Positions 9,585 through 19,350 are shown, numbered from the stretch's first letter. The stretch: DNA of 64,000 nt from Providencia alcalifaciens (GCA_025961275.1 JAOQNJ010000001.1:2811353-2875352); one strand, 5' to 3'. Numbers and translations: made by a program. The notes: a model not told the origin generated them from the letters alone.

Positions 9585-10334
9585 TTAAATATCCTTTAAC
9601 TGGTTCACGTAATGTTTTGTTACCGCAACTAAATCATGATCGACTAATGGGAATTCGATACCATAGGGAACATTTTTCGGTAGTATTGATAGCACCTTTT
9701 TCCAGTTACCAGCGCTATCATCAAGCGCAATTGCGACTCGCTTATTCTCTTTTTTCTGGCTTTCTTTAACATGTATATAGGCAACAAAAGGAGCAAAGGT
9801 TTGTGCTGCGATGAATGCATCTTCGTCATGCCAGTGCCAATTTGCCATATCAAACGTCATTTTAATCGGTAAGTTTGTCGTCTTAACTTCATTAAAGAAT
9901 GTGACAAGCGAAGCGATATGGCCACCTTCAGGCGTTTGATCATTTTCGATGACCAGCAGTACGGAAGACCGAGAGAGTAAAGAATGCAAGTCATTTAGAT
10001 CATACTGAGTAGGGAGTTCACCTAACTATAGTTTAAGAAAACGTGCACCTAAACGCGCTGCATCCTGTAGGCTATCTTGCACTATTTTTAATGCAATCCT
10101 TCCTGACTCATCAAAAAGCGTACGTGGAACCGAGTATGCGGAAATCAACCCTAATTGTTCAATTTTAATGGCTATTTCATCTAAATCATCATTAGCTTTT
10201 AATAGCTCTTGGCGGATTTCAACACCATCAGCGCCACTTGCTTTGATGATCTCTAACAACGCGCTTTGGCCACCTAATTTAGCAACAGTGTCATTACCAT
10301 AAGCCGACGTGACGATAATAATTTCTCGAGTCAT
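9585..10334 (-). pseudogene. kguE: Sugar phosphate isomerase/epimerase KguE, interrupted by an amber codon
   Basis: The frame starts at an ATG at 10334 behind AAGGAAGG and encodes a TIM-barrel protein of the xylose-isomerase-like family. It stops at an in-frame TAG (complement of 10026-10028) after RLGARFLKL. The same frame then continues without shift to 9585 (LGELPTQYDL... VLLVIENDQT... PLVDHDLV). Without the TAG the product would be 249 aa, a normal KguE-type length. A single C-to-T change (CAG to TAG) would explain it. KguE has no clearly required role in the kgu pathway, so its loss need not stop 2-ketogluconate use. A downstream TTG at 9989 could restart translation, but the product would lack the barrel's first half. 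Confidence 0.88.
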
Positions 10335-10366
10335 TGTGCCTTCCTTTTAATTTCATTGAACATATT

Positions 10367-10382
10367 ATGGAATCGGTTCCAT
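10367..10382. promoter_or_regulatory. Palindromic operator for the PtxS-like regulator, before kguE
   Basis: ATGGAATCGGTTCCAT: six-base perfect arms around a four-base centre, typical of LacI-family operators and close in form to the PtxS palindrome TGAAACCGGTTTCA. It lies 33 bases upstream of the kguE ATG, where it would overlap the promoter core or the transcription start. A TTGAAT-like -35 and AT-rich -10 on the minus strand lie just upstream. Binding by the 2675-3703 product is inferred. Confidence 0.7.
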
Positions 10383-10479
10383 TATTAATTCCATATGAAC
10401 TATTCAAAAGCTTGAGCGGAATCACTAATCCATGATAAGCAAATGGATATTTTCCGACTGCTATCACATCTTTTAGGTA

Positions 10480-10650
10480 TTAGTTGAAAAGTATTAAATG
10501 TGATATTTTTTTAATCTGAGTCTGCGCTTTCTGTTTACCAAAATCATATTCAGCTTGTGTTATGTGTTGATCTACCATGATATTAAAATCGTTTTTTGCT
10601 GCGTTGATACCTATTTGATTGCTTATAGACGGATTAATAGCGTTATACAT
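10480..10650 (-). CDS. Small open frame (56 aa), probable gene remnant
   Basis: An ATG-started frame of 56 codons beginning MYNAINPSISNQIGINAAKN and ending KKISHLILFN. It is hydrophilic and codon-like in composition, without a recognisable domain. The frame stays open 14 codons upstream of the ATG, which suggests a leftover 3' end of a longer gene. It sits between the Imm35-like pseudogene and the kgu operator, so it may be debris of a polymorphic toxin/immunity locus. The rest of 10383-10809 shows no other gene. Confidence 0.3.
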   Translation of the reverse strand: MYNAINPSISNQIGINAAKNDFNIMVDQHITQAEYDFGKQKAQTQIKKISHLILFN

Positions 10651-10809
10651 TAGGCTTGATGAGTGGTTAAGAAGATATAGAGGAAGATTTTAAATAAAGG
10701 TGTGCAAATGACTAATTGAAGGTGCAGCTAAAGAGTGGGTGCTTTGAAGACTAGAAGCTCGAACCAACATATCTCTTTGTCACGAGCAAAATAGTCATAA
10801 CGCTAATAG

Positions 10810-11093
10810 CTACGTTGTATTTTTTTCTATTTTTTGTTCTTCATAATCTTGCAGATATTTATCTAAAGAGAATACTGTTCCTAACTCATGTCGCTCTCCC
10901 GTATCTTTATCTATGATAAAAGGTGCATTTCCAGCAAGTTGAGCTGAGCTCTCCCCTGTTTCAAGGTATTCCTTTGACTGAAAACAAAAAACCATCCTTC
11001 AGAAAAACGTCCCAACTGCGTTATGACTAATGGAAAATCTGTATTCTTTAAATATTCGTTCGCTTTTTTTATCGCATCATCAAAAGTAATCAT
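10810..11093 (-). pseudogene. Imm35/YrhB-like immunity protein, frameshifted
   Basis: The first frame (from ATG at 11093) gives MITFDDAIKKANEYLKN and reaches FSEGWFFVF. The -1 frame then continues QSKEYLETGESSAQLAGNAP and FIIDKDTGERHELGT. Joined, they form a 94-residue protein of the Imm35 (YrhB-like) immunity family, with the family pattern GW-F-(N/Q)SK-YLETG---LAGN-P-I-DK. Restoring one T in a T run (A runs at 10981-10991) repairs the frame. Members are immunity proteins of polymorphic toxins or contact-dependent systems. No intact toxin lies next to it, so this is an orphan. Confidence 0.65.
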
Positions 11094-11127
11094 TAATTTA
11101 TATCGTTATTTCCATTATGACTTTAGC

Positions 11128-11160
11128 AATAAAAAAGTGACAATTTGTCACTTTTTTATT
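11128..11160 (-). terminator. Intrinsic terminator of polA
   Basis: A near-perfect 33-base palindrome with GTGAC/GTCAC core flanked by an A run and a T run (AATAAAAAAGTGAC and its complement), 14 bases after the polA stop. It could terminate in both directions and insulates polA from the accessory block. Confidence 0.85.
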
Positions 11161-11173
11161 GAAAAATAGCAAA

Positions 11174-13966
11174 CTAGTGTGCTTCATCCCAATTATCGCC
11201 GACACCTACATCGACTTTTAATGGCACATCAAGCTGCATGCTTTGCTCCATCAGCTCTCGCACTTTTTCGATAACATGCTCAAGCTCAGACTCTTTGACT
11301 TCGAAAACCAGTTCATCGTGCACCTGCATCAGCATGTCTGCTTCCGGTTTTTCTGTCTGTAACCAGCTATCAACAGCAATCATTGCTTTCTTAATAATAT
11401 CAGCGGCAGTACCTTGCATTGGCGCATTGATCGCTTCACGCTCAGCAGCCTTACGGCGCATCCCATTACTCGATTTAATGTCAGCAAGATATAAACGACG
11501 GCCTTCTAACGTTTCAACATAACCTTGCTCTGAGGCTTGATGACGCGTGTTTTCCATATAACGTAAGACGCCCGGATAACGCTCAAAATAGAGATCCATA
11601 TAACGCTGTGCTTCACCACGTGGAATACCTAACTGACGAGCAAGCCCGAATGCACTCATTCCATAAATCAAACCAAAGTTAATTGCTTTGGCGCTACGGC
11701 GTTGATCACTGGTCACTTCATCAAGTGGTACCCCAAATACTTCAGCAGCGGTAGCACGGTGGATATCTTTACCTTCAGCGAAGGCTGTGAGTAACCCTTT
11801 ATCTTGTGATAGGTGCGCCATGATGCGCAGTTCGATTTGCGAGTAGTCGGCTGCAACAACTTTATACCCTTTACGAGCAATAAAGGCTTGACGAATACGA
11901 CGCCCTTCCTCAGTTCTCACTGGAATATTTTGCAAGTTAGGGTCACGTGAAGATAAGCGGCCAGTTGCCGTGACGGCTTGATGATAAGAGGTATGTACGC
12001 GTTGAGTTCTTTTACTAATCATCAACGGGAGTTTGTCTGTATAAGTTGATTTTAACTTCGCCAGACTACGGTGCTCTAACAATAGCTTAGGCAATGCGTG
12101 GTTCAAGGCTAGCTCTTCAAGCACTTCTTCATTCGTTGAAGGCGCACCACTTGGTGTTTTTTTCACAACAGGCAATTGCAGCTTTTCAAATAAAATAGCC
12201 TGTAACTGCTTTGGTGATGCTAGATTAAATTCTTCGCCAGCCAGTTCAAAAGCGCCTTTTTCGAGCTCGGCTAAACGCGCAGTAATCTCTTTCGATTGCG
12301 CGGCTAAAACCGTAGCATCTATCAATACCCCCTTACGTTCCATTCTGACCAATACCGGCACTAATGGCATTTCGATATTGCGGAATATGTTAGCCAGCTT
12401 TGGTTCTGCTTCCAGTTGTGGAAAGAGAGCTTGATGCAGTAACAAAGTGACATCCGCATCTTCTGCCGCATAGGTGACTGCCTGCTCTAGCGCAATTTGA
12501 TTAAACGTCAGCTGCTTTTTACCTTTACCTGCGATTTCTTCGAAAGAAATCGTTTTATGATTAAGGTGACGATCCGCGAGGCTATCCATATCATGACGCC
12601 CCATGCCTGCAACGCTGTTGAGTACATAGGATTCCAGCATGGTGTCAAACTCAATACCTTTGAGCTCGATATCGTAGTTTTGTAACACTTCCGCGTCATA
12701 CTTTAAGTTTTGACCCACTTTCAGCACTTTATCACTTTCGAGTATTGGCTTGATGGCAGCCAGAACCTCGTCTAATGGTAACTGAACTGGTGCATCAAGG
12801 TAGTCATGGCCAAGTGGCAAGTACGCCGCATGACCCGGCTCGATAGCAAATGACATTCCGACTAAACGTGCTTCTTGTGTATCTAAACTGTCAGTTTCAG
12901 TATCAAAAGCAAACAATGGCGCGGAAGCCAGCTTTTCTAGCCAGCGATCTAAATCAGCTTTTTCTAAAATGACTTGGTAGTTTTCAGCGTTAAGTATTGG
13001 GGCTGCAATAACAGCTTCAATTTTCTTTTCGACAGCAATCGCGGCTGGAGTAGCGCTTTTGCCGCTTTTTCCTTCCATCCAAGTCCCGTTTTCAATATCC
13101 GCTAACCAGCGTTTAAATTCATAACGGCTAAATAATTGGTGGAGCTTATCCGCATCTAGTTCAGATACGGCCAGTTGTTCGCAGCTCTTATCGAGTTCAA
13201 CATCTGTTTTGATGGTGGCAAGCTGATAAGAGAGAAATGCTAATTCGCGGTTTTCAGCCATTTTCGGCGCTAAAGTTTTTGATCCTCTAAAACCCAATGG
13301 CGCAATATCATCTAACGAATTGTAGATCTTTTCTAAACTGCCAATCCCTTGTAACAAGGCTAATGCTGTTTTTTCCCCAACACCCGGTACACCTGGGATG
13401 TTATCTGAAGAGTCACCCATTAAAGCTAGAAAATCGATGATCAATTCAGGTGGGACACCGTATTTCTCTTCGACCTCTTGAGGTCCCAAAATGGTGTTAC
13501 TCATAGTATTGATCAGTGTGATATTCGGTTCAACCAGCTGGGCCATATCTTTATCACCCGTACTGATCAGGACAGGAATGCCTTTCTGGCTGGCTTGTCT
13601 GGCAAGTGTACCAATCACATCATCAGCTTCAACGCCAGAAACGACCAGCAGAGGTAAGCCCATTGCCTCAACCATTTCATGCAATGGGGCTATTTGCTCA
13701 CGCAAATCATCAGGCATAGGTGGACGGTGTGATTTATAACTTTCAAATAACTCATCACGAAATGTTTTTCCCTTCGCATCAAAGACGACCGCCACATGGC
13801 TTGGCTTATATTGCATAATCAAACTGCGCAACATATTAAGCACACCATACATGGCTCCTGTCGGTTCACCCGCACTGTTAGTCAGTGGAGGGAATGCATG
13901 ATAAGCACGGTATAGGTAAGAGGAACCATCAACCAAAATAAGGGGATTTTCTGCGATCTGAGCCAT
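11174..13966 (-). CDS. polA: DNA polymerase I
   Basis: 930 aa (E. coli 928). The order of domains is the N-terminal 5'-nuclease ([20 protein letters not shown] near 62-81), the 3'-5' exonuclease with FDTETD near 354-359, and the family A polymerase. Motif A is [11 protein letters not shown] (about 705-715), motif [15 protein letters not shown] and motif [12 protein letters not shown] (about 882). All catalytic acids are present, so both exonucleases and the polymerase should work. It fills repair gaps and removes RNA primers. A DnaA box lies upstream. It stops with TAG. In E. coli spf follows directly; here the kgu block intervenes. Confidence 0.98.
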   Translation of the reverse strand: MAQIAENPLILVDGSSYLYRAYHAFPPLTNSAGEPTGAMYGVLNMLRSLIMQYKPSHVAVVFDAKGKTFRDELFESYKSHRPPMPDDLREQIAPLHEMVEAMGLPLLVVSGVEADDVIGTLARQASQKGIPVLISTGDKDMAQLVEPNITLINTMSNTILGPQEVEEKYGVPPELIIDFLALMGDSSDNIPGVPGVGEKTALALLQGIGSLEKIYNSLDDIAPLGFRGSKTLAPKMAENRELAFLSYQLATIKTDVELDKSCEQLAVSELDADKLHQLFSRYEFKRWLADIENGTWMEGKSGKSATPAAIAVEKKIEAVIAAPILNAENYQVILEKADLDRWLEKLASAPLFAFDTETDSLDTQEARLVGMSFAIEPGHAAYLPLGHDYLDAPVQLPLDEVLAAIKPILESDKVLKVGQNLKYDAEVLQNYDIELKGIEFDTMLESYVLNSVAGMGRHDMDSLADRHLNHKTISFEEIAGKGKKQLTFNQIALEQAVTYAAEDADVTLLLHQALFPQLEAEPKLANIFRNIEMPLVPVLVRMERKGVLIDATVLAAQSKEITARLAELEKGAFELAGEEFNLASPKQLQAILFEKLQLPVVKKTPSGAPSTNEEVLEELALNHALPKLLLEHRSLAKLKSTYTDKLPLMISKRTQRVHTSYHQAVTATGRLSSRDPNLQNIPVRTEEGRRIRQAFIARKGYKVVAADYSQIELRIMAHLSQDKGLLTAFAEGKDIHRATAAEVFGVPLDEVTSDQRRSAKAINFGLIYGMSAFGLARQLGIPRGEAQRYMDLYFERYPGVLRYMENTRHQASEQGYVETLEGRRLYLADIKSSNGMRRKAAEREAINAPMQGTAADIIKKAMIAVDSWLQTEKPEADMLMQVHDELVFEVKESELEHVIEKVRELMEQSMQLDVPLKVDVGVGDNWDEAH

Positions 13967-14352
13967 AATCTGTCATCATCTTTTTGTCAGGAATGAATTG
14001 CGATAGGATGCCACAATGTGCGTTTAGATACACGTTGAGTTTCAATTTCTTCCTCAATTCTCACGATAGATTCATCCATTACAAGATAGTTATTTGAGCA
14101 ATAATTCAACCTAATATTATTTCAATAGATGCATTTACAACCTGTGGATAACTCTGTGGGCAAAATAATGTTATGTCTTAGATTCAATGAGTAAGAAAAG
14201 ATCAAGCAGTAAAACAGGAAAGTGAAATCAATAGCTTAGCTATATAGGCGTTGATCTAACACAAAAAAAGCGCATAAGGCATATTGTGGATATTGATTTC
14301 ATGAGTAAGGATTCGAAGATGTGGCGGCAAGTCGCGCCGCCACAAGGATAGG
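13967..14352. other. Intergenic region upstream of polA
   Basis: 385 bases between polA and the end of dsbA. It must contain the polA promoter and carries a perfect DnaA box at 14143-14151. No coding frame is credible. A weak inverted sequence near the dsbA end (GTGGCGGCAA...GCCGCCAC at about 14321-14343) probably ends dsbA transcription. Confidence 0.5.
14143..14151 (-). promoter_or_regulatory. DnaA box upstream of polA
   Basis: TTATCCACA on the minus strand, a perfect match to the high-affinity DnaA consensus TTATNCACA, about 180 bases upstream of the polA start. DnaA-dependent stimulation of polA has been described in E. coli, as I recall. One nine-base match can occur by chance, so function is inferred from its place. 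Confidence 0.5.
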
Positions 14353-14976
14353 CTACTTTTTGTTGATCAGATAGTTCACAACATTGGAGAATTCTTTGCC
14401 ATAATCAGCCGCGTTATCAACCGCGATGCCATTATTACGAACTTGATATTTGCCATCAACAAACATTGCTGGTACACCGCGCAGTTTCAGATCTTGCGCT
14501 GCATTTTGTTGTTTAGCGACTAACGATTTTACGACGAAGCTATTTAGTGCCGCATCATACTCTTCACCACTGACACCTGCTTTAACGAAAGCATTGCGGA
14601 TATCTGCTGGCGTATTGATTGATTGCGTTTTTTGAATGCCTTCAAACAAAATTGGTGTCACTTTATCTTCGACTTTCAGTACCATTGCGATTGCCCAAGC
14701 TTGGGTCAGGTTTGCACCTAACGGGCCTAGGAAATCAACGTGGTAGCGTTCCATTTTCACGCCTTCAGGCAGATTTTTCTCTACAGTTTGAGGTACTTTA
14801 TAAACATTTTCAAACTGATAGCAGTGAGGACAATAAAAAGAGAAAAATTCTAAAACTTGTGGCAAGTTTTGTACTGATTGTTTGACATCCGTATATTCTT
14901 TACCTTCTGAGTAATTTGCGGCAGAAACCCCAAATGACATGGCGATACCAATTAAAGCCAACATGATTTTTTTCAT
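14353..14976 (-). CDS. dsbA: Periplasmic thiol:disulfide oxidoreductase DsbA
   Basis: 207 aa (E. coli 208). A signal peptide MKKIMLALIGIAMSFGVSA precedes the thioredoxin fold with the active site FYCPHCYQF (CPHC at 49-52) and the cis-proline loop RGVPAMF. DsbA introduces disulfides into exported proteins and is reoxidised by DsbB. I chose the ATG at 14976 because it gives the signal peptide and has GGAGAACG upstream; a longer frame to 15090 only adds sequence overlapping srkA. It follows srkA by 32 bases, as in the E. coli srkA-dsbA operon. Confidence 0.96.
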   Translation of the reverse strand: MKKIMLALIGIAMSFGVSAANYSEGKEYTDVKQSVQNLPQVLEFFSFYCPHCYQFENVYKVPQTVEKNLPEGVKMERYHVDFLGPLGANLTQAWAIAMVLKVEDKVTPILFEGIQKTQSINTPADIRNAFVKAGVSGEEYDAALNSFVVKSLVAKQQNAAQDLKLRGVPAMFVDGKYQVRNNGIAVDNAADYGKEFSNVVNYLINKK

Positions 14977-15008
14977 ATACAACGTTCTCCAAAAATACGA
15001 CTTCTTTA

Positions 15009-16004
15009 TTAAAATTGAGGGTTCAACTGCAAAGGAGTTTCTTGCAACCGTTGAAATTGCTGAGCAAATTCGAGTGATTGCTTTTGCCAAAAATCATCAG
15101 CTTGTAGCCATGAAAACGCTCTTGGGAAAGCAGGATCTTGCCAACGGCGAATAATCCATCCCAAATATTGTACCATTCTCATGGCTCTTAGCGGTTCAAT
15201 GAGCCTGAGCTCTTTTACATCAAAATCACCAAATTCATTGTAAGCTTCGAGCAAAGTATCCAGCTGGATTACTTGATCCTGACGTGAGCCATTTAATAGC
15301 ATCCATAAATCTTGTACCGCAGGACCGTTACGTGCATCATCGAAATCCACCAGCCAGGCTTCATCTCGCCATAAAATATTACCCGGATGGCAATCACCTT
15401 GCAGGCGTAATGGCGATGATATCGTCGGCCATTGTCGTTTCACTTCAGCAATCAATTTATCAAGCGATTCGATAAAGGTTTCTTTCCATTTTGGGGTAAT
15501 CAGTTCACTCTGCACCATAATTTCACGAGGTTGGTCAAGGTACTCTTCTACACCTAATGTTGGGCGAAACGTGAAGGTGCTTTTTTTACCGACCTGATGA
15601 ACACGACCTAATAGCCGGCCAACCTCTTCGAGCTGATAGAGGTTATCCGTTTCATATTGACGCCCACCAATACTTGGAAAAATAGCAAACATAAAACCGC
15701 CAAATTCCAATACCGTCTGCCCTGCAAATTCAATCGGTGCGGCAACTGGCAATTCCGCATTTTTTAATTCGAGCGTAAAGTCATGCTCTTCTTGGATTTG
15801 TGAGCGATTCCAACGTGCAGGACGATAGAATTTAACCACAAAACGTTTGCGGTTTTCATCTTGAAATTGATAAACCCGATTCTCATAGCTATTGAGCTCG
15901 GTCAATCCTGATTCAGGATAGATACCAACTTCCATTAAGGCATCAAGGATCAGGTCAGGTGATATACCACTGAAATGGAAATTAGAGTGTTCGATTTTGT
16001 CCAT
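15009..16004 (-). CDS. srkA: Stress response kinase A (YihE/RdoA)
   Basis: Aminoglycoside-phosphotransferase-fold Ser/Thr kinase of 331 aa (E. coli 328). The nucleotide-binding region starts at NSYENRVYQFQDE; the catalytic loop is LQGDCHPGN (Asp204, Asn209) and the metal-binding acids are in VDFDDARNGP (220-223). In E. coli it protects cells from stress-induced death and is induced by Cpx together with dsbA. It lies three bases after yihD and 32 bases before dsbA, so yihD-srkA-dsbA form one unit. Confidence 0.95.
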   Translation of the reverse strand: MDKIEHSNFHFSGISPDLILDALMEVGIYPESGLTELNSYENRVYQFQDENRKRFVVKFYRPARWNRSQIQEEHDFTLELKNAELPVAAPIEFAGQTVLEFGGFMFAIFPSIGGRQYETDNLYQLEEVGRLLGRVHQVGKKSTFTFRPTLGVEEYLDQPREIMVQSELITPKWKETFIESLDKLIAEVKRQWPTISSPLRLQGDCHPGNILWRDEAWLVDFDDARNGPAVQDLWMLLNGSRQDQVIQLDTLLEAYNEFGDFDVKELRLIEPLRAMRMVQYLGWIIRRWQDPAFPRAFSWLQADDFWQKQSLEFAQQFQRLQETPLQLNPQF

Positions 16005-16007
16005 CGC

Positions 16008-16280
16008 TTATTCGTCTTTTATGATGCCACGAGCTCGTAAAATCGCGGTTTTAAAATCATCTTCATAGTCTTTTTTCAGACCGGGGATCGCTTCATCACT
16101 GCCTTTTCCGCGCATTTTTAGATGATAAATAAGTACATCATCTGTCAGCTCAGACAATGAGCCTTTAAAACCGGCTTCATCCGCCAGTTTTTGCAGTAAT
16201 TCCACCAAATTCAAATCCGAGTTGTCTTTCCATACAGGATGCAACAGCTCAATAACTTCATTTAAGCGATGGCATTTCAT
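16008..16280 (-). CDS. yihD: YihD family protein (DUF1040)
   Basis: 90 aa, as in E. coli (89). It starts [20 protein letters not shown] and is a small, acidic, helical protein with no known catalytic motif. The ATG at 16280 follows AAGGAAT; the frame extends further upstream, but no family member begins there. It heads the srkA-dsbA operon. Function is unknown. Confidence 0.92.
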   Translation of the reverse strand: MKCHRLNEVIELLHPVWKDNSDLNLVELLQKLADEAGFKGSLSELTDDVLIYHLKMRGKGSDEAIPGLKKDYEDDFKTAILRARGIIKDE

Positions 16281-16519
16281 GTTTATTCCTTCATCACGAA
16301 TATTTGGGGCCAAATTAGTTGATATCATACAAGAGAAAAAGCGAACGGTTGTCAATCTAGGTAAAGTTTGCCATTAATCTTTATGAATATTCGTTGATTT
16401 TATAGCAAAATAGAATACGTTTTAGCAGATAATTTAACTAAACCTGCGTTTAAATATGTCAAAATGTTTTATTCAGTAGGCAACACCCATGCACTTTGAA
16501 ATATCACAAGGGTACAAAT

Positions 16520-17107
16520 ATGTTCTATCGTGAATTGCTTACAGGCGTCATACTCGCGGGTGGCTTAGGCCGCAGGATGGGCGGGCAGGATAAAGGTCTA
16601 ATCTCTTTACTGGGAAAACCGCTTTATCAGCATATTATTGAACGCATTGAGCCACAAGTCGGGCAAGTGATGATCAATGCCAACCGCAACCAATCTTGCT
16701 ATCAGCAAAGTGGTTTTACTGTGATCTCTGATCTGAATAACGATTTTTCGGGTCCATTAGCGGGTATGCAGGCAGCATTACATGCCACCGCCACGGAATG
16801 GCTACTCTTTGTTCCTTGTGATGTGCCTTCATTTCCACTCACATTAGCCGAAAACATGTTTTTAAATAAAGGTGATAGCCTTGCTTGCTATGCCAATGAT
16901 ACTGAGCGTGACCACCCTACTTTTGCGTTACTTCATCGCTCGTTAACACAGCAACTTGATGAATACCTTGCAAGAGGCGATCGTAAACTGATGTTATTTA
17001 TGCAGGAAATTGCCGCAAAATGTATTATTTTCCCCTCAGGATCATTTGCTAATTTAAATACACCGGAAGATTGCCTCAACTGGGAGCTGCAACAAAAACA
17101 ATCATGA
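16520..17107 (+). CDS. mobA: Molybdenum cofactor guanylyltransferase
   Basis: MobA transfers GMP from GTP to molybdopterin-Mo to make the MGD cofactor used by DMSO-reductase-family enzymes. The 195 aa (E. coli 194) show the nucleotidyltransferase signature ILAGGLGRRMGGQDKG (11-26), the conserved ISDLNNDFSGPLAGM segment and FVPCDVPSFP with the metal-binding Asp. The ATG at 16520 is chosen over a TTG at 16496 because AAGGGTAC precedes it and family proteins begin there. The stop overlaps mobB by four bases. Confidence 0.96.
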   Translation: MFYRELLTGVILAGGLGRRMGGQDKGLISLLGKPLYQHIIERIEPQVGQVMINANRNQSCYQQSGFTVISDLNNDFSGPLAGMQAALHATATEWLLFVPCDVPSFPLTLAENMFLNKGDSLACYANDTERDHPTFALLHRSLTQQLDEYLARGDRKLMLFMQEIAAKCIIFPSGSFANLNTPEDCLNWELQQKQS

Positions 17108-17625
17108 ATAAGAAAATAGTACCTCTACTCGGCATCACCGCATATAGCGGCACAGGCAAAACGACGCTATTAAAACACGTCATTCCCCTACTCAGACAGC
17201 GCCATCTGCGTGTCGGGTTGGTTAAGCATACCCATCACGATATGGATGTGGATAAGCCCGGAAAAGATAGTTACGAATTACGCAAAGCGGGCGCAGATCA
17301 AACCCTCGTTGCCAGCCAAAATCGCTGGGCATTAATGACAGAAACGCCAGATAATGATGACGAATTGGATCTACACTACCTCGCAAGCCGTTTTGATCCA
17401 AGTTCACTGGATCTCATTTTGGTTGAAGGATTTAAACATGAAACGATCGCTAAAATCGCATTGTTTAGAGCTGAAGTTGGCAAGCCGCTAGCGGGTTTAA
17501 TCGATCAACACGTTATTGCCGTTGCCAGCAACCAAACCATTGATACCACCATCCCGCAATTGGATATCAATAACCCAGAGCAGATAGCAGACTATATTGT
17601 GTCTTGGTGGCAAAAAAGCCAATAG
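17104..17625 (+). CDS. mobB: Molybdopterin-guanine dinucleotide biosynthesis adapter MobB
   Basis: 173 aa (E. coli 175) P-loop protein with Walker A ITAYSGTGKTT (11-21), KHTHHDMDVDKPGKDS and the VEGFKHE motif (Walker-B-like region). MobB binds GTP and assists MobA but is not essential in E. coli. The ATGA overlap with mobA indicates translational coupling. The TAG stop is followed by a terminator shared with gor. Confidence 0.94.
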   Translation: MNKKIVPLLGITAYSGTGKTTLLKHVIPLLRQRHLRVGLVKHTHHDMDVDKPGKDSYELRKAGADQTLVASQNRWALMTETPDNDDELDLHYLASRFDPSSLDLILVEGFKHETIAKIALFRAEVGKPLAGLIDQHVIAVASNQTIDTTIPQLDINNPEQIADYIVSWWQKSQ

Positions 17626-17692
17626 AAGAGTGTCTCTAAATAGGCTAGTTATATTAGCTGATCATTTATACGAGCTTCAAACAGTTGAATAT

Positions 17693-17726
17693 AAAAAAGC
17701 TGAACCCAATCGAGTTCAGCTTTTTT
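17693..17726. terminator. Bidirectional terminator between mobB and gor
   Basis: AAAAAAGCTGAAC, a short loop and GTTCAGCTTTTTT form a symmetric hairpin with A and T tracts, serving both convergent transcripts. Confidence 0.9.
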
Positions 17727-17750
17727 GTCAATGCTGTCTGTTAAAGCGAA

Positions 17751-19103
17751 TTAACGCATTGTCACAAATTCTTCTGCGCCTGTCGGGTGAATCGCAACGG
17801 TATTATCGAAATCTTTCTTGGTTGCGCCCATTTTCAATGCAACTGCGAAACCTTGTAAGATCTCATCCATACCAAAGCCAATACCATGAATACCGACAAT
17901 CTTCTCATCTGCACCCACACACACCAGCTTCATACGGCAAGGTTGGCGATGAGACGTTACCGCGGTATACATTGCAGTAAAGGAAGATGTATAGCATTTA
18001 ACCTGATCAGCACCGTATTTTTCGATCGCCTCAGGCTCAGTCAATCCAACAGTCCCAATCGGTGGGTGACTAAATACCACGGTTGGGATATTGCTGTAAT
18101 CTAAATGCTCATCAGGCTTGTTGTTAAACAAACGCTCTGATAAACGGCGACCCGCTGCAACAGCCACTGGCGTTAATTCAACTGCACCCGTGTTATCACC
18201 AACGGCATAAACGCCTGCAACACTGGTGTTCTGATATTTATCAACCTTGATATAGCCTTTTTCATTCAGCTCAACGCCAGCTGCTTCAATATTTAGGTTG
18301 TCAGTCATTGGCTCACGACCAATCGCCCAAATCAGTGCATCAACAGTTTGCTCTTTGCCATTTTCCAATTTCAGCGTCAAAGAACCATCTGCGTTCTTAA
18401 TCACTTCTTTTGGCACAGATTCAGTGTGTAACGCGGGGCCCTCAGTATTCATCACTTCGACCAAGGTTTCTACGATCAGCGGATCAAATGAACGCAGCGG
18501 TGCATGTTTGCGTACAAACAGATGAGCTTCACTTCCGAGGCCATTTAAGACTCCAGCCAGTTCAACTGCAATATAGCCAGCACCGACGACAGCAACACGT
18601 TTTGGTAACGCCTCAAGCTCAAAGAAGCCATCAGATGTCATACCATATTCCGCACCTGGGATCGTTGGGATCACCGGACGACCACCCGTGGCGATCAAAA
18701 TATGATCCGCGGTATAGGTTTCACCATTAACTTCAACAGTATGTGCATCGACAAAACGGGCAAAACCACTGATCACATCAACCTTATTATTGCCGAGAAC
18801 ACGGTCATAAGACTGATGAATACGATCAATATAAGCAGTACGGCTAGCAATTAAGGTTTTCCAATCAAAGTGGTTGATTGTGGTATCGAAACCATAATCT
18901 GGGCCGTAAGCACGAATAGCTTCAGAAATTTGCGCAGCATGCCACATCACCTTTTTCGGTACGCAACCCACGTTAACACAGGTTCCACCTAAAGCTTTCG
19001 CTTCGATTAGGGCACACTTTTGTCCATACATTGCTGCGCGGTTCATGGAAGCAATGCCGCCACTACCACCACCAATTGCAATATAGTCGTAATGTTTGCT
19101 CAT
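17751..19103 (-). CDS. gor: Glutathione reductase
   Basis: 450 aa flavoprotein disulfide reductase (E. coli 450) that keeps glutathione reduced with NADPH. The FAD motif GGGSGGIAS is at 11-19, the redox-active disulfide is in [12 protein letters not shown] (Cys42/Cys47), and the NADPH fold [13 protein letters not shown] is followed by the Arg residues (VRKHAPLR) that select NADPH. The dimer-interface base is His439 in [10 protein letters not shown]. It follows rlmJ in the same direction, as in E. coli. Confidence 0.97.
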   Translation of the reverse strand: MSKHYDYIAIGGGSGGIASMNRAAMYGQKCALIEAKALGGTCVNVGCVPKKVMWHAAQISEAIRAYGPDYGFDTTINHFDWKTLIASRTAYIDRIHQSYDRVLGNNKVDVISGFARFVDAHTVEVNGETYTADHILIATGGRPVIPTIPGAEYGMTSDGFFELEALPKRVAVVGAGYIAVELAGVLNGLGSEAHLFVRKHAPLRSFDPLIVETLVEVMNTEGPALHTESVPKEVIKNADGSLTLKLENGKEQTVDALIWAIGREPMTDNLNIEAAGVELNEKGYIKVDKYQNTSVAGVYAVGDNTGAVELTPVAVAAGRRLSERLFNNKPDEHLDYSNIPTVVFSHPPIGTVGLTEPEAIEKYGADQVKCYTSSFTAMYTAVTSHRQPCRMKLVCVGADEKIVGIHGIGFGMDEILQGFAVALKMGATKKDFDNTVAIHPTGAEEFVTMR

Positions 19104-19162
19104 AACTTGGTTATTCCCATTTATTGATTAATTAACAAGTGAATACTTACTACCGCGTAATC

Positions 19163-19288
19163 TATACACAAAATAGTTCAAGATGCATATGAGCGACAAA
19201 CTAAGCTAGTCAGAGATCACAGATAACGGTGTGACTCAGATAGATCAGTACAGTCAGCACTAATGCAATTTAAAGTATGACGTGTATA
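19163..19288. repeat. Intergenic palindromic repeat, copy 1
   Basis: Ends TATACACAAAATAGTTC and AAAGTATGACGTGTATA, with an inner GATGCAT/ATGCAAT pair. This is a 126-base member of the window-wide family. It lies in the 19104-19465 gap between rlmJ and gor, which holds no gene. Confidence 0.75.
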
Positions 19289-19300
19289 CAACAATAACCG

Positions 19301-19350
19301 TATCCCCAAAATAATTCGAGTTACATATATTCAGGCTGCGACTCTATTCT
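19301..19350. repeat. Half copy of the palindromic repeat
   Basis: TATCCCCAAAATAATTCGAG followed by TTACAT matches the left arm of the family, but no right arm follows. It sits a few bases after copy 1, so the gap holds one full and one truncated copy. Confidence 0.6.

Noticed and set aside
16281-16519. CpxR box upstream of yihD-srkA-dsbA
   Set aside because: A single GTAAA occurs near 16361, but no second half-site at the required spacing.
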